From contig JBATTK010000110.1 of NCBI GenBank assembly GCA_049670505.1, positions 30,713 through 94,712 on the forward strand: a stretch of 64,000 bases of DNA, given 5' to 3'. Positions 50,557 to 59,568 of the stretch are shown here, piece after piece. A program made the translations under genes and the position numbers. This DNA comes from JBATTK01 sp049670505. GTDB lineage: Bacteria; Bacteroidota; Bacteroidia; Flavobacteriales; Flavobacteriaceae. The notes under the pieces were generated by a model. That model was not told where the DNA came from. It ran no database searches and saw only the letters and a program-made list of their open reading frames with translations. Every line of letters starts with the position of its first letter. Within the stretch, counting starts at the first letter, position 1.

Positions 50557-51602
50557 TGAATTATATACAATCAAAATTTCATAAATTATTGCATTGGGAG
50601 TATTGGCCCATGGAGTTCATTTATTATCCCATATTTCCCATTTGGTTGTATTACGCCATTAAGGCAAGATCTTTTTTCTTTTTTAGTGCGGCGAACCCTT
50701 CGATCAAGAACGGAGGGATGGCCATGGAATCCAAAAAAGAAATTTATGATATCATTCCGCCCCAATATATTCCGAAGACAATACTGATAAAGAAGAATAC
50801 ATCTTTGGACCTGATCGTGGACGCTGTGGGAAAGGCGGGCATTCATTTCCCTATGATAGCGAAACCCGATATTGGCCTTAAGGCATTTGCAGTGGATAAA
50901 ATAAAGAACAAGGCCGAGCTGCAATCCTATGTGCAACGGATTTCCGATGATTTTTTGCTACAAGACCTCATTCCATATACTAAGGAGGTGGGTATATTTT
51001 ATGTGCGGCGACCCGGAGAAAAATCAGGAAGGATAACGGGAATTGTTTCCAAAGAATTTTTATCCGTTACCGGTGATGGCGAAAGTTCACTAATACAGCT
51101 GATCAAACAAAACCCTAGAAGCTATTTTCAGTTATCCGAATTGATACGTAAATATGGAGAAGATTCCTTGGATCGGGTTTTGTCCAAAGGAGAAAAATTT
51201 ATCTTAGTACCTTATGGAAGTCATACCCGGGGCGCAAAGTTCATAGATGAATCCCATAAGTTGAACGCAAAGCTCTTGAAAACGATAGATGCTATTTGTA
51301 GACAAATACCGGGCTTCTATTTTGGGAGGTTGGATATTCTTTATGCTTCCATTGAAGAATTGTCGGAGGGAAAGAATTTTGGTATTATCGAGGTAAATGG
51401 TGCTGGCAGCGAACCTACCCACATATACGACCCCGATCATTCCTTATTTTTCGCTTGGCGTGAGATTATGAAACATTGGAAATTGCTATATGAGGTAAGC
51501 ACTATAAATTACAGGAAAGGACATCGTTATTTAAGTTTTAAGGACGGAAGGGCCATGATCCGTGCCAACAAAGCATTGGAAGAACACTTAAAATTGATAT
51601 AA
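50553..51602 (+). CDS. ATP-grasp ligase (D-Ala-D-Ala ligase-like)
   Basis: 349 residues. An N-terminal hydrophobic segment (about 17-45, MEFIYYPIFPIWLYYAIKARSFFFFSAANP) is followed by an ATP-grasp region: FPMIAKPDIGLKAFAVDKI, FLLQDLIPYTKEVGIFYVRRPGEKSGRITGIVSKEFLSVTGDG, and the metal-binding GRLDILYAS...GIIEVNGAGSEPTHIYDP (Glu-x-Asn). It should ligate a carboxylate to an amine or similar acceptor using ATP; the substrates are not readable. The hydrophobic start suggests membrane association. Confidence 0.8.
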   Translation: MMNYIQSKFHKLLHWEYWPMEFIYYPIFPIWLYYAIKARSFFFFSAANPSIKNGGMAMESKKEIYDIIPPQYIPKTILIKKNTSLDLIVDAVGKAGIHFPMIAKPDIGLKAFAVDKIKNKAELQSYVQRISDDFLLQDLIPYTKEVGIFYVRRPGEKSGRITGIVSKEFLSVTGDGESSLIQLIKQNPRSYFQLSELIRKYGEDSLDRVLSKGEKFILVPYGSHTRGAKFIDESHKLNAKLLKTIDAICRQIPGFYFGRLDILYASIEELSEGKNFGIIEVNGAGSEPTHIYDPDHSLFFAWREIMKHWKLLYEVSTINYRKGHRYLSFKDGRAMIRANKALEEHLKLI

Positions 51603-51603
51603 T

Positions 51604-52191
51604 ATGCGACGCAAACTTGCTATTTTACTCGTTTTATTCCTATGGGGCATGGTGCCTTTTTACGGGCAGACCATACCGCAAAATGAGAACAACTACAAGA
51701 GAACGGATTTTGGTCTGTCCGTCCAGCTATATCCGGCGGGTATCATTCCTACCGTAAATGCCGAGTATTATTTGTCCCAAAAAGAATCATTGGTGTTTCG
51801 TTTAGGAGGTAATTTTACAGATCGGCAGGATTTTAGCGATGAAAATGACGAAGAAGAAGGTGGCGGATTTGGGGGCTCTTTAGGCTATCGTAAACACTTT
51901 CCCCTTAAAAAGGGAAAAATAATTGCAGGTCTAAATACGGATATCTGGAATCTGTGGATAGATTGGAGGGATGTTATGAATGCACCAAATGCAATTACAG
52001 GCACTACGTACATTCTGGTTTTGCAACCTTGGTTGGAAGCCGGTTATTTTTTTAATATTAAAAACTCTTCTTCCCAAATCGGTATTACGGCCGGCTTTGG
52101 AAGGGAAATAAACGTGATTACCAATGGGGACGATGTAGCGCAGGATTTTATTGCCAGCATTTCCCTTCAATATCTCTTTTTCCGTAAATAA
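51604..52191 (+). CDS. Outer-membrane beta-barrel protein
   Basis: 195 residues with a signal peptide (KLAILLVLFLWGMVPFYGQ). Alternating amphipathic strands (FGLSVQLYPAGIIPTVNAEYYLSQKESLVFRLGGNFTDRQDF, GGSLGYRKHFPLKKGKIIAGLNTDIWNLW, GITAGFGREINVI) and a C-terminal aromatic strand ending SLQYLFFRK are those of small porin-like barrels. No ligand is evident. Follows the ATP-grasp gene by 1 bp. Confidence 0.75.
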   Translation: MRRKLAILLVLFLWGMVPFYGQTIPQNENNYKRTDFGLSVQLYPAGIIPTVNAEYYLSQKESLVFRLGGNFTDRQDFSDENDEEEGGGFGGSLGYRKHFPLKKGKIIAGLNTDIWNLWIDWRDVMNAPNAITGTTYILVLQPWLEAGYFFNIKNSSSQIGITAGFGREINVITNGDDVAQDFIASISLQYLFFRK

Positions 52192-52197
52192 CCCCGT

Positions 52198-52917
52198 ATG
52201 CTAATGTTAAAGAAGGATATAAGGGGTATTTGTATGGTGCCTATACTCACCTTTTTGTTTACTATAACTACGTGGGCGCAAATTCCTGTAAAACTTTTCG
52301 ATGAAAAAGATTTTGATGCTATGCAGTTTTCGGAATTTACGGCCAACAAGAGAATTCCCAAAGAGATATATAATCAAGCCTTAATAGCCTTATCCTATTA
52401 TCCGGAACTAAGGGATACTAAAATTATTTTTCGTTTACGGAAACGTAAAACGCCGCTTGCCTCTCGCCCCCGAATATGGAGTGTTTTCAAAAAAAGGAAA
52501 AACCGGACCTATATTATTACCATAAGTAAAAAGTTGAGCAAACAACTTTCATCTATTTTATTTCATAAACTACCCTACAACGCACAAGTTGGTGTTCTAG
52601 GTCATGAATTGGGACATACCACCTATTATAATACCAAAAATACCTTTCAGTTGATCGGTTTATCCTTTAACTTGCTCAAATCAAGAAATGTGGATGAATT
52701 TGAATTCAATACGGATCGTATTTGCATACTACACGGATTAGGGTATCAACTTTATGATTGGAGCACTTACGTAAGGAAAGCATTGCATATTGAAGAATGG
52801 AGAGGGGCAGATGACCCTTTTCCGAAAAAGGACGCCCCTCTTGATCAGCGTTATATGAATCCGGAAACTATTAAAAAATACATGGAAGGGAATACTATAT
52901 ACCGGCACACAAGCTGA
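52198..52917 (+). CDS. Secreted zinc metalloprotease-like protein
   Basis: 239 residues with a signal peptide (ICMVPILTFLFTITTWAQ). NAQVGVLGHELGHTTYYNTKNTF contains HELGH, and VDEFEFNTDRICILHGLGYQL supplies a likely third zinc ligand (Glu/Asp) at about 40 residues further. This resembles M48-type peptidases without their membrane helices. Last gene of the 48661-52917 run, followed by a terminator-like hairpin. Confidence 0.75.
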   Translation: MLMLKKDIRGICMVPILTFLFTITTWAQIPVKLFDEKDFDAMQFSEFTANKRIPKEIYNQALIALSYYPELRDTKIIFRLRKRKTPLASRPRIWSVFKKRKNRTYIITISKKLSKQLSSILFHKLPYNAQVGVLGHELGHTTYYNTKNTFQLIGLSFNLLKSRNVDEFEFNTDRICILHGLGYQLYDWSTYVRKALHIEEWRGADDPFPKKDAPLDQRYMNPETIKKYMEGNTIYRHTS

Positions 52918-52924
52918 GACTGAC

Positions 52925-52985
52925 CAAGTATCATTTTTTCTGGAATAGCGCTGAATGGTCTTTATGATACTTGTGTAATTTTATA
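52925..52985 (+). terminator. Possible terminator of the LysE operon
   Basis: Perfect 10-bp arms CAAGTATCAT (52925-52934) and ATGATACTTG (52964-52973), a 29-nt loop, then TGTAATTTTATATTTT. Long loop lowers certainty. Confidence 0.45.
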
Positions 52986-52989
52986 TTTT

Positions 52990-53152
52990 AGAGATTGTTT
53001 TGAAATATGTGATTAGAATTTTTATAGGTCAGTTTTGATGCGATATGAGGCGAAATTTTCAAGCATAGCCTTAGCTACGGTTTAAAATTTTAACGAAATA
53101 GCGCGCAAAAGGGAGCATAAAAAAATAATTGACGTATTTCAAAACAATCTCT
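52990..53152. repeat. MITE-like element with 21-bp terminal inverted repeats
   Basis: AGAGATTGTTTTGAAATAT... (52990-53010) is the inverted complement of 53132-53152 with one mismatch. The 163-bp unit has inner inverted segments around TAGCCTTAGCTA (AAATTTT...AAAATTT) and no ORF. Consistent with a non-autonomous element or a large REP-type repeat. Confidence 0.7.
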
Positions 53153-53181
53153 TAGAGCAAATTAAAGATACCTTGATGCCC

Positions 53182-53907
53182 ATGAAATTTCGCTTATTTG
53201 TTTTTCTGTTCCTTACGTTGCTATGCCTCATGTTCCAAAACTGTAGTGCGCAGACCAGTTTGATCGAAGATGAGGTAGAGACAGTTTCCATAGAGAAGTT
53301 ACGGTACTATCTGTATTTTCCCGAAACGTATGAAACCCATAAGGACGAGGAATTTGGGCTCTTATTGTTTTTACATGGGGGCGGAGATGCCGGGGATAGT
53401 TTGGCAAAAATTAAGTCTAGCGGACCGCCAAAATTGATAGCCGAGGGAAAGCAATTTCCTTTTTTAATACTTGCTCCACAACATCCATATGAAAAAAAAT
53501 GGTGGAACACTAGGGCCGTAATGCAATTATTGGATACCATAATAGCAGATCATAGGGTAGACAAAAAACGTATTTATCTCACCGGTTTGAGTAGGGGTGG
53601 CGGTGCAGCTTGGGAACTGGCGGTACAATATCCCGAAAAATTTGCCGCTATGGCCGTTGTTTGTGGAATGTCTCCAGTGCCCTATGCAGCTTGGATAGAT
53701 AAAAAAATGCCCATATGGGTTTTTCATGGAGAGGAAGACAAGTCTATTCCTATATCGGAATCGGAGGAAATGGTAAATCGCCTTAGGGCAATGGGGTACG
53801 ATGTGCAATTTACGCGCTATAAAGGGGTTGGCCATAATTCATGGGTGAAAGCATATGGGACAGAAGAATTGTATGAATGGTTTATGAAGCAAGAAAGAAA
53901 AGACTAA
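53182..53907 (+). CDS. Secreted alpha/beta-hydrolase (esterase/prolyl-oligopeptidase-like)
   Basis: 241 residues from the ATG at 53182, which opens a signal peptide (RLFVFLFLTLLCLMFQNCSA); an ATG at 53176 and a TTG at 53173 also precede it. Nucleophile elbow GLSRGGGAAW (Ser about 136), Asp in FHGEEDKSIP, His in GVGHNSW. HGGGDAGDSL supplies the oxyanion hole. It belongs with feruloyl/phospholipase-type carboxylesterases used on plant or algal polysaccharides. The neighbouring GH9 gene 41 bp downstream supports a deacylating role. Confidence 0.82.
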   Translation: MKFRLFVFLFLTLLCLMFQNCSAQTSLIEDEVETVSIEKLRYYLYFPETYETHKDEEFGLLLFLHGGGDAGDSLAKIKSSGPPKLIAEGKQFPFLILAPQHPYEKKWWNTRAVMQLLDTIIADHRVDKKRIYLTGLSRGGGAAWELAVQYPEKFAAMAVVCGMSPVPYAAWIDKKMPIWVFHGEEDKSIPISESEEMVNRLRAMGYDVQFTRYKGVGHNSWVKAYGTEELYEWFMKQERKD

Positions 53908-53948
53908 TATGCTTACTATTTAAAATGGACTAAAAATTATAATAAATC

Positions 53949-55667
53949 ATGGACAAATTGCGAACCATTCTTTTGGTGGGATTTCTTTTGGTGTTTACGG
54001 GATGTAAAAAAACGCTCCCGTCTTTAAACGGCGTCTATAGTGAACAAATAAGGCTGAACCAGATAGGTTATTATCCAAATGCGGTGAAAAGGGCGGTTGT
54101 TGTAGGAGATGTAAACGATACACAGTTCCAAGTGGTCAATACAGCGAATATGGAAGTTGTGTTCCAAGGAAATCTTTCGGAAAGCAGAGCATGGGAATTA
54201 TCGGGAGAGCGTGTACGGATCCTAGAATTTAGTGAACTTACGAAGGAAGGGAACTATCATATCCTAGTGGCAAGTTTAGGGTACTCATATCCTTTTGAAA
54301 TAAAGCAGCATGTTTTACAAGATGCTTTTATGGGGTCTATTAAAGGATTATACTATCAACGTGCCAGTATGCCTTTAGAAGAAAAATATGCAGGAAAATG
54401 GCATCGGGAGATGGGACATCCGGACGATAGTGTTCTTTTTCATCCATCCAGCGGAAAAGATCGTGGCTACATGGCTTCTCCTAAAGGGTGGTATGATGCC
54501 GGGGATTATGGAAAATATGTCGTGAACGCCAGCTTTCCCTTGGGACAGTTTTTTCTACTCCAGGAACAATATCCCCAAATTGTTGGCGACGGGGCATTGA
54601 ATATCCCGGAAAGTGGAAATGGCACAAGTGATTATTTGGATGAGCTTCAATATGAAATAGATTGGGTCCTAACCATGCAGGATGAGGATGGAGGATTGTT
54701 CCACAAATTGACTACGAAGGATTTTGAAGAGATGATCATGCCTAATAACGCTCTAGATGAGCGCTTTATTATTGGAAAGGGAACGGCGGCTACTTTGGAC
54801 TTTGCCGCGGCCGCGGCAAAAGCGTTTCGGGTATTTTTCGAGAAGGATTCTCTATACGCCAATACCTGTTTGGTAGCGGCTAAAAACGCATACACATGGG
54901 CAATTAAAAATCCGGATATGGCTTTTGAAAACCCCAGGGATGTGCAAACGGGACAGTATGGGGATACCGATTTTACGGACGAATTTTTTTGGGCCGGTGC
55001 GGAACTGTATGTTTCTACCAAGGATAGGACGTATTTAGATCAGCTTGATACGGATTCCTTCGATTTTATTTTGAGACCTGGAGATGGCTGGACTAGCTAT
55101 ATGCGATTTTTAGGGATGTTTTCTCTTTTACAACATCAAGAAGCTGTTCCGCCAGATCTATACAACAAATTAAAAACAGGGATATTGGAATCTGCAAACG
55201 ATTTAGTGGCCAAGGCAGATAAGCTGGCGTACTTTCAGCCCATATCCGATTTTCATTGGGGATCCAATAGCGACATTTTAAACGCGGCCATAATCATGGC
55301 CCAGGCCTATCGTTTAGATCCAAAGCCCCAATATCTAAGTGGCGTGCAACAGGCTGCGGATTATATACTGGGGAATAACGCCATGGGATATAGCTACCTT
55401 ACCGGTTTTGGTGATAAAACACCCCTGTTCATCCATCATAGGCAAAGCGCAGCGGACGGTATCGCAGATCCTGTTCCGGGCTTGCTTTCGGGAGGCCCAA
55501 ATAGCAGATTGCAGGATGTATCGGATGGAGTGATATATCCGGAAAATCCTTCACCTATGAAATCGTGGGCAGACCAAGAACCTAGCTACGCGAGCAATGA
55601 AATTTGTTTAAACTGGAATGCTCCATTGACCTATGTACTGGGGTTTTTAGAGCAAGAATCCAAGTAA
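53949..55667 (+). CDS. GH9 endoglucanase-type lipoprotein
   Basis: 572 residues with a lipoprotein signal (LLVGFLLVFTGCKK, Cys19). An N-terminal Ig-like CelD_N domain (about 30-118: SEQIRLNQIGYYPNAVKRAVVVG...YHILVASLGYSYPFEIK) precedes the (alpha/alpha)6 barrel. GWYDAGDYGKYVVN gives the catalytic Asp183/Asp186, HHRQSAADG is the conserved loop, and SNEICLNWNAPL near the C-terminus holds the acid Glu (about 551). The enzyme cleaves beta-1,4-glucans or mixed-linkage glucans and acts at the cell surface. Confidence 0.93.
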   Translation: MDKLRTILLVGFLLVFTGCKKTLPSLNGVYSEQIRLNQIGYYPNAVKRAVVVGDVNDTQFQVVNTANMEVVFQGNLSESRAWELSGERVRILEFSELTKEGNYHILVASLGYSYPFEIKQHVLQDAFMGSIKGLYYQRASMPLEEKYAGKWHREMGHPDDSVLFHPSSGKDRGYMASPKGWYDAGDYGKYVVNASFPLGQFFLLQEQYPQIVGDGALNIPESGNGTSDYLDELQYEIDWVLTMQDEDGGLFHKLTTKDFEEMIMPNNALDERFIIGKGTAATLDFAAAAAKAFRVFFEKDSLYANTCLVAAKNAYTWAIKNPDMAFENPRDVQTGQYGDTDFTDEFFWAGAELYVSTKDRTYLDQLDTDSFDFILRPGDGWTSYMRFLGMFSLLQHQEAVPPDLYNKLKTGILESANDLVAKADKLAYFQPISDFHWGSNSDILNAAIIMAQAYRLDPKPQYLSGVQQAADYILGNNAMGYSYLTGFGDKTPLFIHHRQSAADGIADPVPGLLSGGPNSRLQDVSDGVIYPENPSPMKSWADQEPSYASNEICLNWNAPLTYVLGFLEQESK

Positions 55668-55690
55668 GTACAACCGTGGTGTATATGTAA

Positions 55691-56012
55691 TTTCATTGTA
55701 AGACTTTTGTTTTCCAAGAAACTATTTCATGTTCGACCATGTACCTTCGATACGATCGCAAGCTATCAGGCACCCAATTATGGTCATTGAGTGATTTTCG
55801 CATCGAAAATCGTATCGAAATGACATTCCGGCTTGCAGTTTTCAGTTTCCAGTTTCCAGTGTCGAGTATTCAGTTTCCAGTATTCAGTTTCTAGTTTCCA
55901 GCATCCGATGTCCAGCTTCTAGTTTCTGGTTATCCAGTTATCCAACAGCAGAGCCTTACCGTTTACTGCCACCGCTTACTGAAGACTTCCTTTTATCCAA
56001 CGGCAGAGCCCT
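55691..56012. repeat. Dispersed intergenic repeat, copy B
   Basis: Closely matches copy A (31003-31300) over its length: TTTCATTGTAAGACTTTT, AAGAAACTATTTCATGTT, TGATTTTCGCATCGAAAATC, TCGAAATGACATTCC, runs of CAGTTTC/CAGTATT heptads, and TGCCACCGCTTACTGAAGAC. The gap up to the GMC gene at 56272 shows no further gene. Confidence 0.75.
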
Positions 56013-56271
56013 ATTGTTAATCGTTAACGTTTAACGAAATTAACTTCATTACGTATCCAAACCTACGGGTTTTCAATCCATAGAGGTTCTTTTGGTGGCA
56101 ATTTCATATTTCCCTAAAGCTGTTTATTAGCGATAAAACAGTAACTTTAAGCTTCCAACATTTTTATAGTTCGCTACCGTAATTGTTCCAAAGTTTTCAC
56201 ATAGTTTGAAGAAAAGATGTAAATTCATATGCTCTTAAATTTTCGTAAAGAGCGTCAACTAAATAATACAT

Positions 56272-57990
56272 ATGCAAATAATAGAATCTTCGACCATATA
56301 TGATGTTATCATAGTCGGTTCGGGTGCAGGGGGAGGTATGGCCACTAAAATATTGGCAGATGCAGGTCTAAAGGTAGCCGTGGTAGAGGCAGGCCCTTTT
56401 TTTGATCCTGCAGACCCCGAACAACAGACACAAATGAAATGGCCCTGGGAATCTCCCCGGAGAGGTGCCAGTACCGTACGGCATTTTGGTGATTTTGATA
56501 GCGCCTACGGGGGATGGGATATAGAAGGGGAGCCGTATACCAACGAAGAAGGTAGTAATTTTAAATGGTTCCGCTCAAGGATGTTGGGGGGAAGGACCAA
56601 TCACTGGGGCAGGATTTCCCTTCGGTTCGGTCCCAAGGACTTTAAACGAAAAGATCAGGATGGCCTAGGAGATAATTGGCCAATAGGCTATGAAGATGTA
56701 AAGCCGTATTACGATAAAGTAGATAAGCTGATCGGGGTATTCGGTACCAATGAAGGCTTACCCAATGACCCGGACGGGTTTTTTCTTCCACCTCCAAAAC
56801 CTAGGCTACATGAACTTTTTTATATCAAAGGAGCAAGAAAATCCAATATCACGGTCATTCCCTCCAGAATGTCCATGCTTACCAAAAAAATAAATAAGGA
56901 TAGGGGCGTTTGTTTTTATTGCGGGCAATGTTCAAGGGCATGTCAGGTATACGCCGATTTTTCCTCCGGAACTTGTTTAATATTCCCTGCCCAGAAAAAT
57001 GAAGGACAAATAGATCTGTTCGTGAATGCCATGGTCCGGGAAGTCACCACTAATGAGGAAGGTAGGGCTACCGGGGTTTCTTATATCAACAAGGAGGACA
57101 GAAAGGAGTATAAACTAAAAGGAAAAGTGGTTGTCCTGGCAGCTTCGGCCTGTAGCTCCGCACGTATTCTTCTAAATTCCAAAAGTAAGCAGCATCCTAA
57201 TGGACTAGGGAATAGTAGTGATATCATCGGTAAATACCTGCATGATTCCACGGGGGTGAGCAGAGCCGTATTCGTTCCGGATTTAATGCATAGAAAAACC
57301 TATAACGAGGATGGTGTAGGAGGGATGCACGTGTATTCCCCTTGGTGGCTAGATAATAAGAAACTGGATTTCCCCAGAGGATATCATATAGAAGTATGGG
57401 GCGGTATGGGGATGCCTAATTATGGGTTTGGCTTCAATGTCAACGAGTTCAATAAATTTTTTGGTTTGAAAGTAGGAGGTTATGGTAATGGGCTTCGGGA
57501 CGATGTTAAAAAATATTATGGCTCCGTACTTGGTTTTGGGGGTCGCGGGGAATCCATTCCACAAAAGAGTAACTATTGTGAGATCGATCCTACCAAGGTC
57601 GATGAATTTGGGATTCCCGTATTGCGGTTCCACTATCAATGGACAGATTTTGAACGCAATCAGGTGAAGCATATGGGAGATACCTTTGAGGAATTGGCAC
57701 ATAACATAGGAGGAGAGCCCTTAGGACATAAGCCAACAAAGGAAGAAGATTACGGGATATCCCCTCCGGGATGGATCATCCATGAAGTAGGAACTACCCG
57801 AATGGGTACGGACGTTAAAACCTCCGTGGTGAACCAGTTTCAACAATTACATGATACGGACAATGTCTTTATCGTGGATGCCGGACCTTTTGTATCCCAG
57901 GCCGATAAAAACCCTACCTGGACCATTTTAGCCTTGGCATGGCGTACATCGGACTATATAATAGAACAGTTAAAACAGCAAAACATCTAG
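56272..57990 (+). CDS. GMC-family oxidoreductase with a ferredoxin-like Cys motif
   Basis: 572 residues. FAD-binding IIVGSGAGGGMATKILADAGLKVAVVEAG at the N-terminus and the GMC C-terminal HEVGTTRMGTD and FIVDAGPFVSQADKNPTWTILALAWR. CFYCGQCSRAC (C214, C217, C220, C224) makes a CxxCxxCxxxC motif like those in gluconate/sorbitol-type dehydrogenases. No signal peptide; the catalytic half is probably carried out through its partner at 57994, which has a Tat signal. It oxidises a sugar or sugar acid, passing electrons to a cytochrome or quinone. Confidence 0.9.
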   Translation: MQIIESSTIYDVIIVGSGAGGGMATKILADAGLKVAVVEAGPFFDPADPEQQTQMKWPWESPRRGASTVRHFGDFDSAYGGWDIEGEPYTNEEGSNFKWFRSRMLGGRTNHWGRISLRFGPKDFKRKDQDGLGDNWPIGYEDVKPYYDKVDKLIGVFGTNEGLPNDPDGFFLPPPKPRLHELFYIKGARKSNITVIPSRMSMLTKKINKDRGVCFYCGQCSRACQVYADFSSGTCLIFPAQKNEGQIDLFVNAMVREVTTNEEGRATGVSYINKEDRKEYKLKGKVVVLAASACSSARILLNSKSKQHPNGLGNSSDIIGKYLHDSTGVSRAVFVPDLMHRKTYNEDGVGGMHVYSPWWLDNKKLDFPRGYHIEVWGGMGMPNYGFGFNVNEFNKFFGLKVGGYGNGLRDDVKKYYGSVLGFGGRGESIPQKSNYCEIDPTKVDEFGIPVLRFHYQWTDFERNQVKHMGDTFEELAHNIGGEPLGHKPTKEEDYGISPPGWIIHEVGTTRMGTDVKTSVVNQFQQLHDTDNVFIVDAGPFVSQADKNPTWTILALAWRTSDYIIEQLKQQNI

Positions 57991-57993
57991 GTC

Positions 57994-58707
57994 ATGGATA
58001 GAAGAAATAGTATAAAATCGATAATCCTAGGTACCGTAGCGGGCGGATTGGCCATGCATGGATGCAAACCCGAATCGGAAGCCACCGAGGATACGACCAT
58101 TAATCTTGATGAAAAGCACTTTGGGCGTACACCGAAAGAAAAGGAATTGATCGAAGAGTTGAATGCCGAACAGTTTTTTAATGAACATGAGATGGAGACC
58201 ATTGCCGTACTGTGCGACCTTATCCTACCGGCCAATGAAAGTTATGGTAGTGCAACGGATGCCGGAGTCCCTAATTTCATTGAATTTATGGCGAAGGATA
58301 TTCCAGAAATGCAGACCAATTTAAGGGGCGGCCTCATGTGGCTGGACCATAAATGCAATACGGAATTCGATACGGAATTTAAATCGGCCGTACCCGAACA
58401 TCAGACCGCTATTTTGGATACGATTGCATATCCCGATGTTGAAGTGCCAGAGCAGAAACATCCGTTGGAGATACAATTTTTCTCCACGATGCGCAATCTG
58501 ACCCTTACCGGATATTATACGAGCAAAATGGGTATCGTTGATCTGGGATACAAGGGCAATATGCCTAATGTATGGGACGGGGTGCCAGAAGATGTCCTGG
58601 CACAACACGGTATGGCCTATGATGAGGAATGGTTAGCCAAATGTGTAGATCAAAGCAAACGGGGAACTATTGCCGAATGGGACGACGAAGGAAATTTATT
58701 GACATAA
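57994..58707 (+). CDS. Gluconate 2-dehydrogenase subunit 3-like protein
   Basis: 237 residues. A twin-arginine-like start (MDRRNSIKSIILGTVAGGLAMHGC) with a lipobox Cys suggests Tat export and lipid anchoring, which could carry the folded GMC partner across. The body matches the small subunit family: FFNEHEMETIAVLCDLILPANESYGSATDAGVPNFIEFMAKD and NLTLTGYYTSKMGIVDLGYKG. It is 3 bp behind the GMC gene. Confidence 0.9.
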   Translation: MDRRNSIKSIILGTVAGGLAMHGCKPESEATEDTTINLDEKHFGRTPKEKELIEELNAEQFFNEHEMETIAVLCDLILPANESYGSATDAGVPNFIEFMAKDIPEMQTNLRGGLMWLDHKCNTEFDTEFKSAVPEHQTAILDTIAYPDVEVPEQKHPLEIQFFSTMRNLTLTGYYTSKMGIVDLGYKGNMPNVWDGVPEDVLAQHGMAYDEEWLAKCVDQSKRGTIAEWDDEGNLLT

Positions 58708-58717
58708 TCCTACAGAC

Positions 58718-59563
58718 ATGAGACTAAAAAAATCACTAACACCTTTTGTTTTGTTCGTAATCGGACTTATGATTATAACACCTGTAACAGCTCAGGAAAT
58801 TGGGCTTCAACTGTATAGCTTAAGGAACCAAATGAAAGAAGATACACCCGGAACACTGGCGACCATTAAAAGTTGGGGAATTACCAAATTAGAAGCAGGT
58901 AATGGCGGTACGCATGGGTATTCTTTGGAGAAGTATAAGGACATGCTGGCTAAAAACAATTTGGAAATCGTAAGTGTCAGTTCCTCTTTTGAAGAATTGA
59001 GGGATAGCCCGGAGACCGTTGTTCAACGGGCCAAGGATTACGGTGCCAAATACGCCGTTTGTTTCTGGATTCCCCATACCGATACCATTTTTACCATTAA
59101 AGAGACCAAAATGGCCTTGGAGGTATTCAATAGGGCAGGGAAAAAAATGAAAAAAGCAGGGATTACCCTTGCCTATCACCCACATGGATATGAATTTAGG
59201 GCCTATGAAGATCATACCTTAATGGATCATATGATTCAAAATGCCACGGATTTTGAATTTGAGATGGATGTATATTGGTTTTCATATCCGGGCGAAGACC
59301 CTATGGTTTGGCTACATAAGTATCCGGAAAGGTTTAAACTGATGCATTTAAAGGATTGTGAAAAAGGGATAAAGGGCGATCAGAGCGGTATTTCCGATGT
59401 AGAGACCAATGTTGTGCTGGGAACCGGACAGATTGATATAGCCGCTATCGTTGGGGAGGCCAAGAAATTGGGATTGGAATACCTGTTTATAGAAGACGAA
59501 TCTTCCCGAGTGGTAGAGCAAGTGCCGGAGAGTATTAGATTCTTAAAATCATTAGAAGAATAG
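58718..59563 (+). CDS. Secreted sugar phosphate isomerase/epimerase-like TIM-barrel protein
   Basis: 281 residues with a signal peptide (PFVLFVIGLMIITPVTAQ). AP endonuclease-2/xylose-isomerase-like barrel: IGLQLYSLRNQMKEDTPGTLATIKSWGITKLEAGN at the first strand, YHPHGYEFRAYED, EMDVYWFSYPGEDPMVWLHKY, RFKLMHLKDCEKGIKG with likely metal residues (Glu/Asp/His). It probably isomerises or dehydrates a sugar in the periplasm and follows the GMC pair by 10 bp. Confidence 0.85.
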   Translation: MRLKKSLTPFVLFVIGLMIITPVTAQEIGLQLYSLRNQMKEDTPGTLATIKSWGITKLEAGNGGTHGYSLEKYKDMLAKNNLEIVSVSSSFEELRDSPETVVQRAKDYGAKYAVCFWIPHTDTIFTIKETKMALEVFNRAGKKMKKAGITLAYHPHGYEFRAYEDHTLMDHMIQNATDFEFEMDVYWFSYPGEDPMVWLHKYPERFKLMHLKDCEKGIKGDQSGISDVETNVVLGTGQIDIAAIVGEAKKLGLEYLFIEDESSRVVEQVPESIRFLKSLEE

Positions 59564-59568
59564 TAAAT

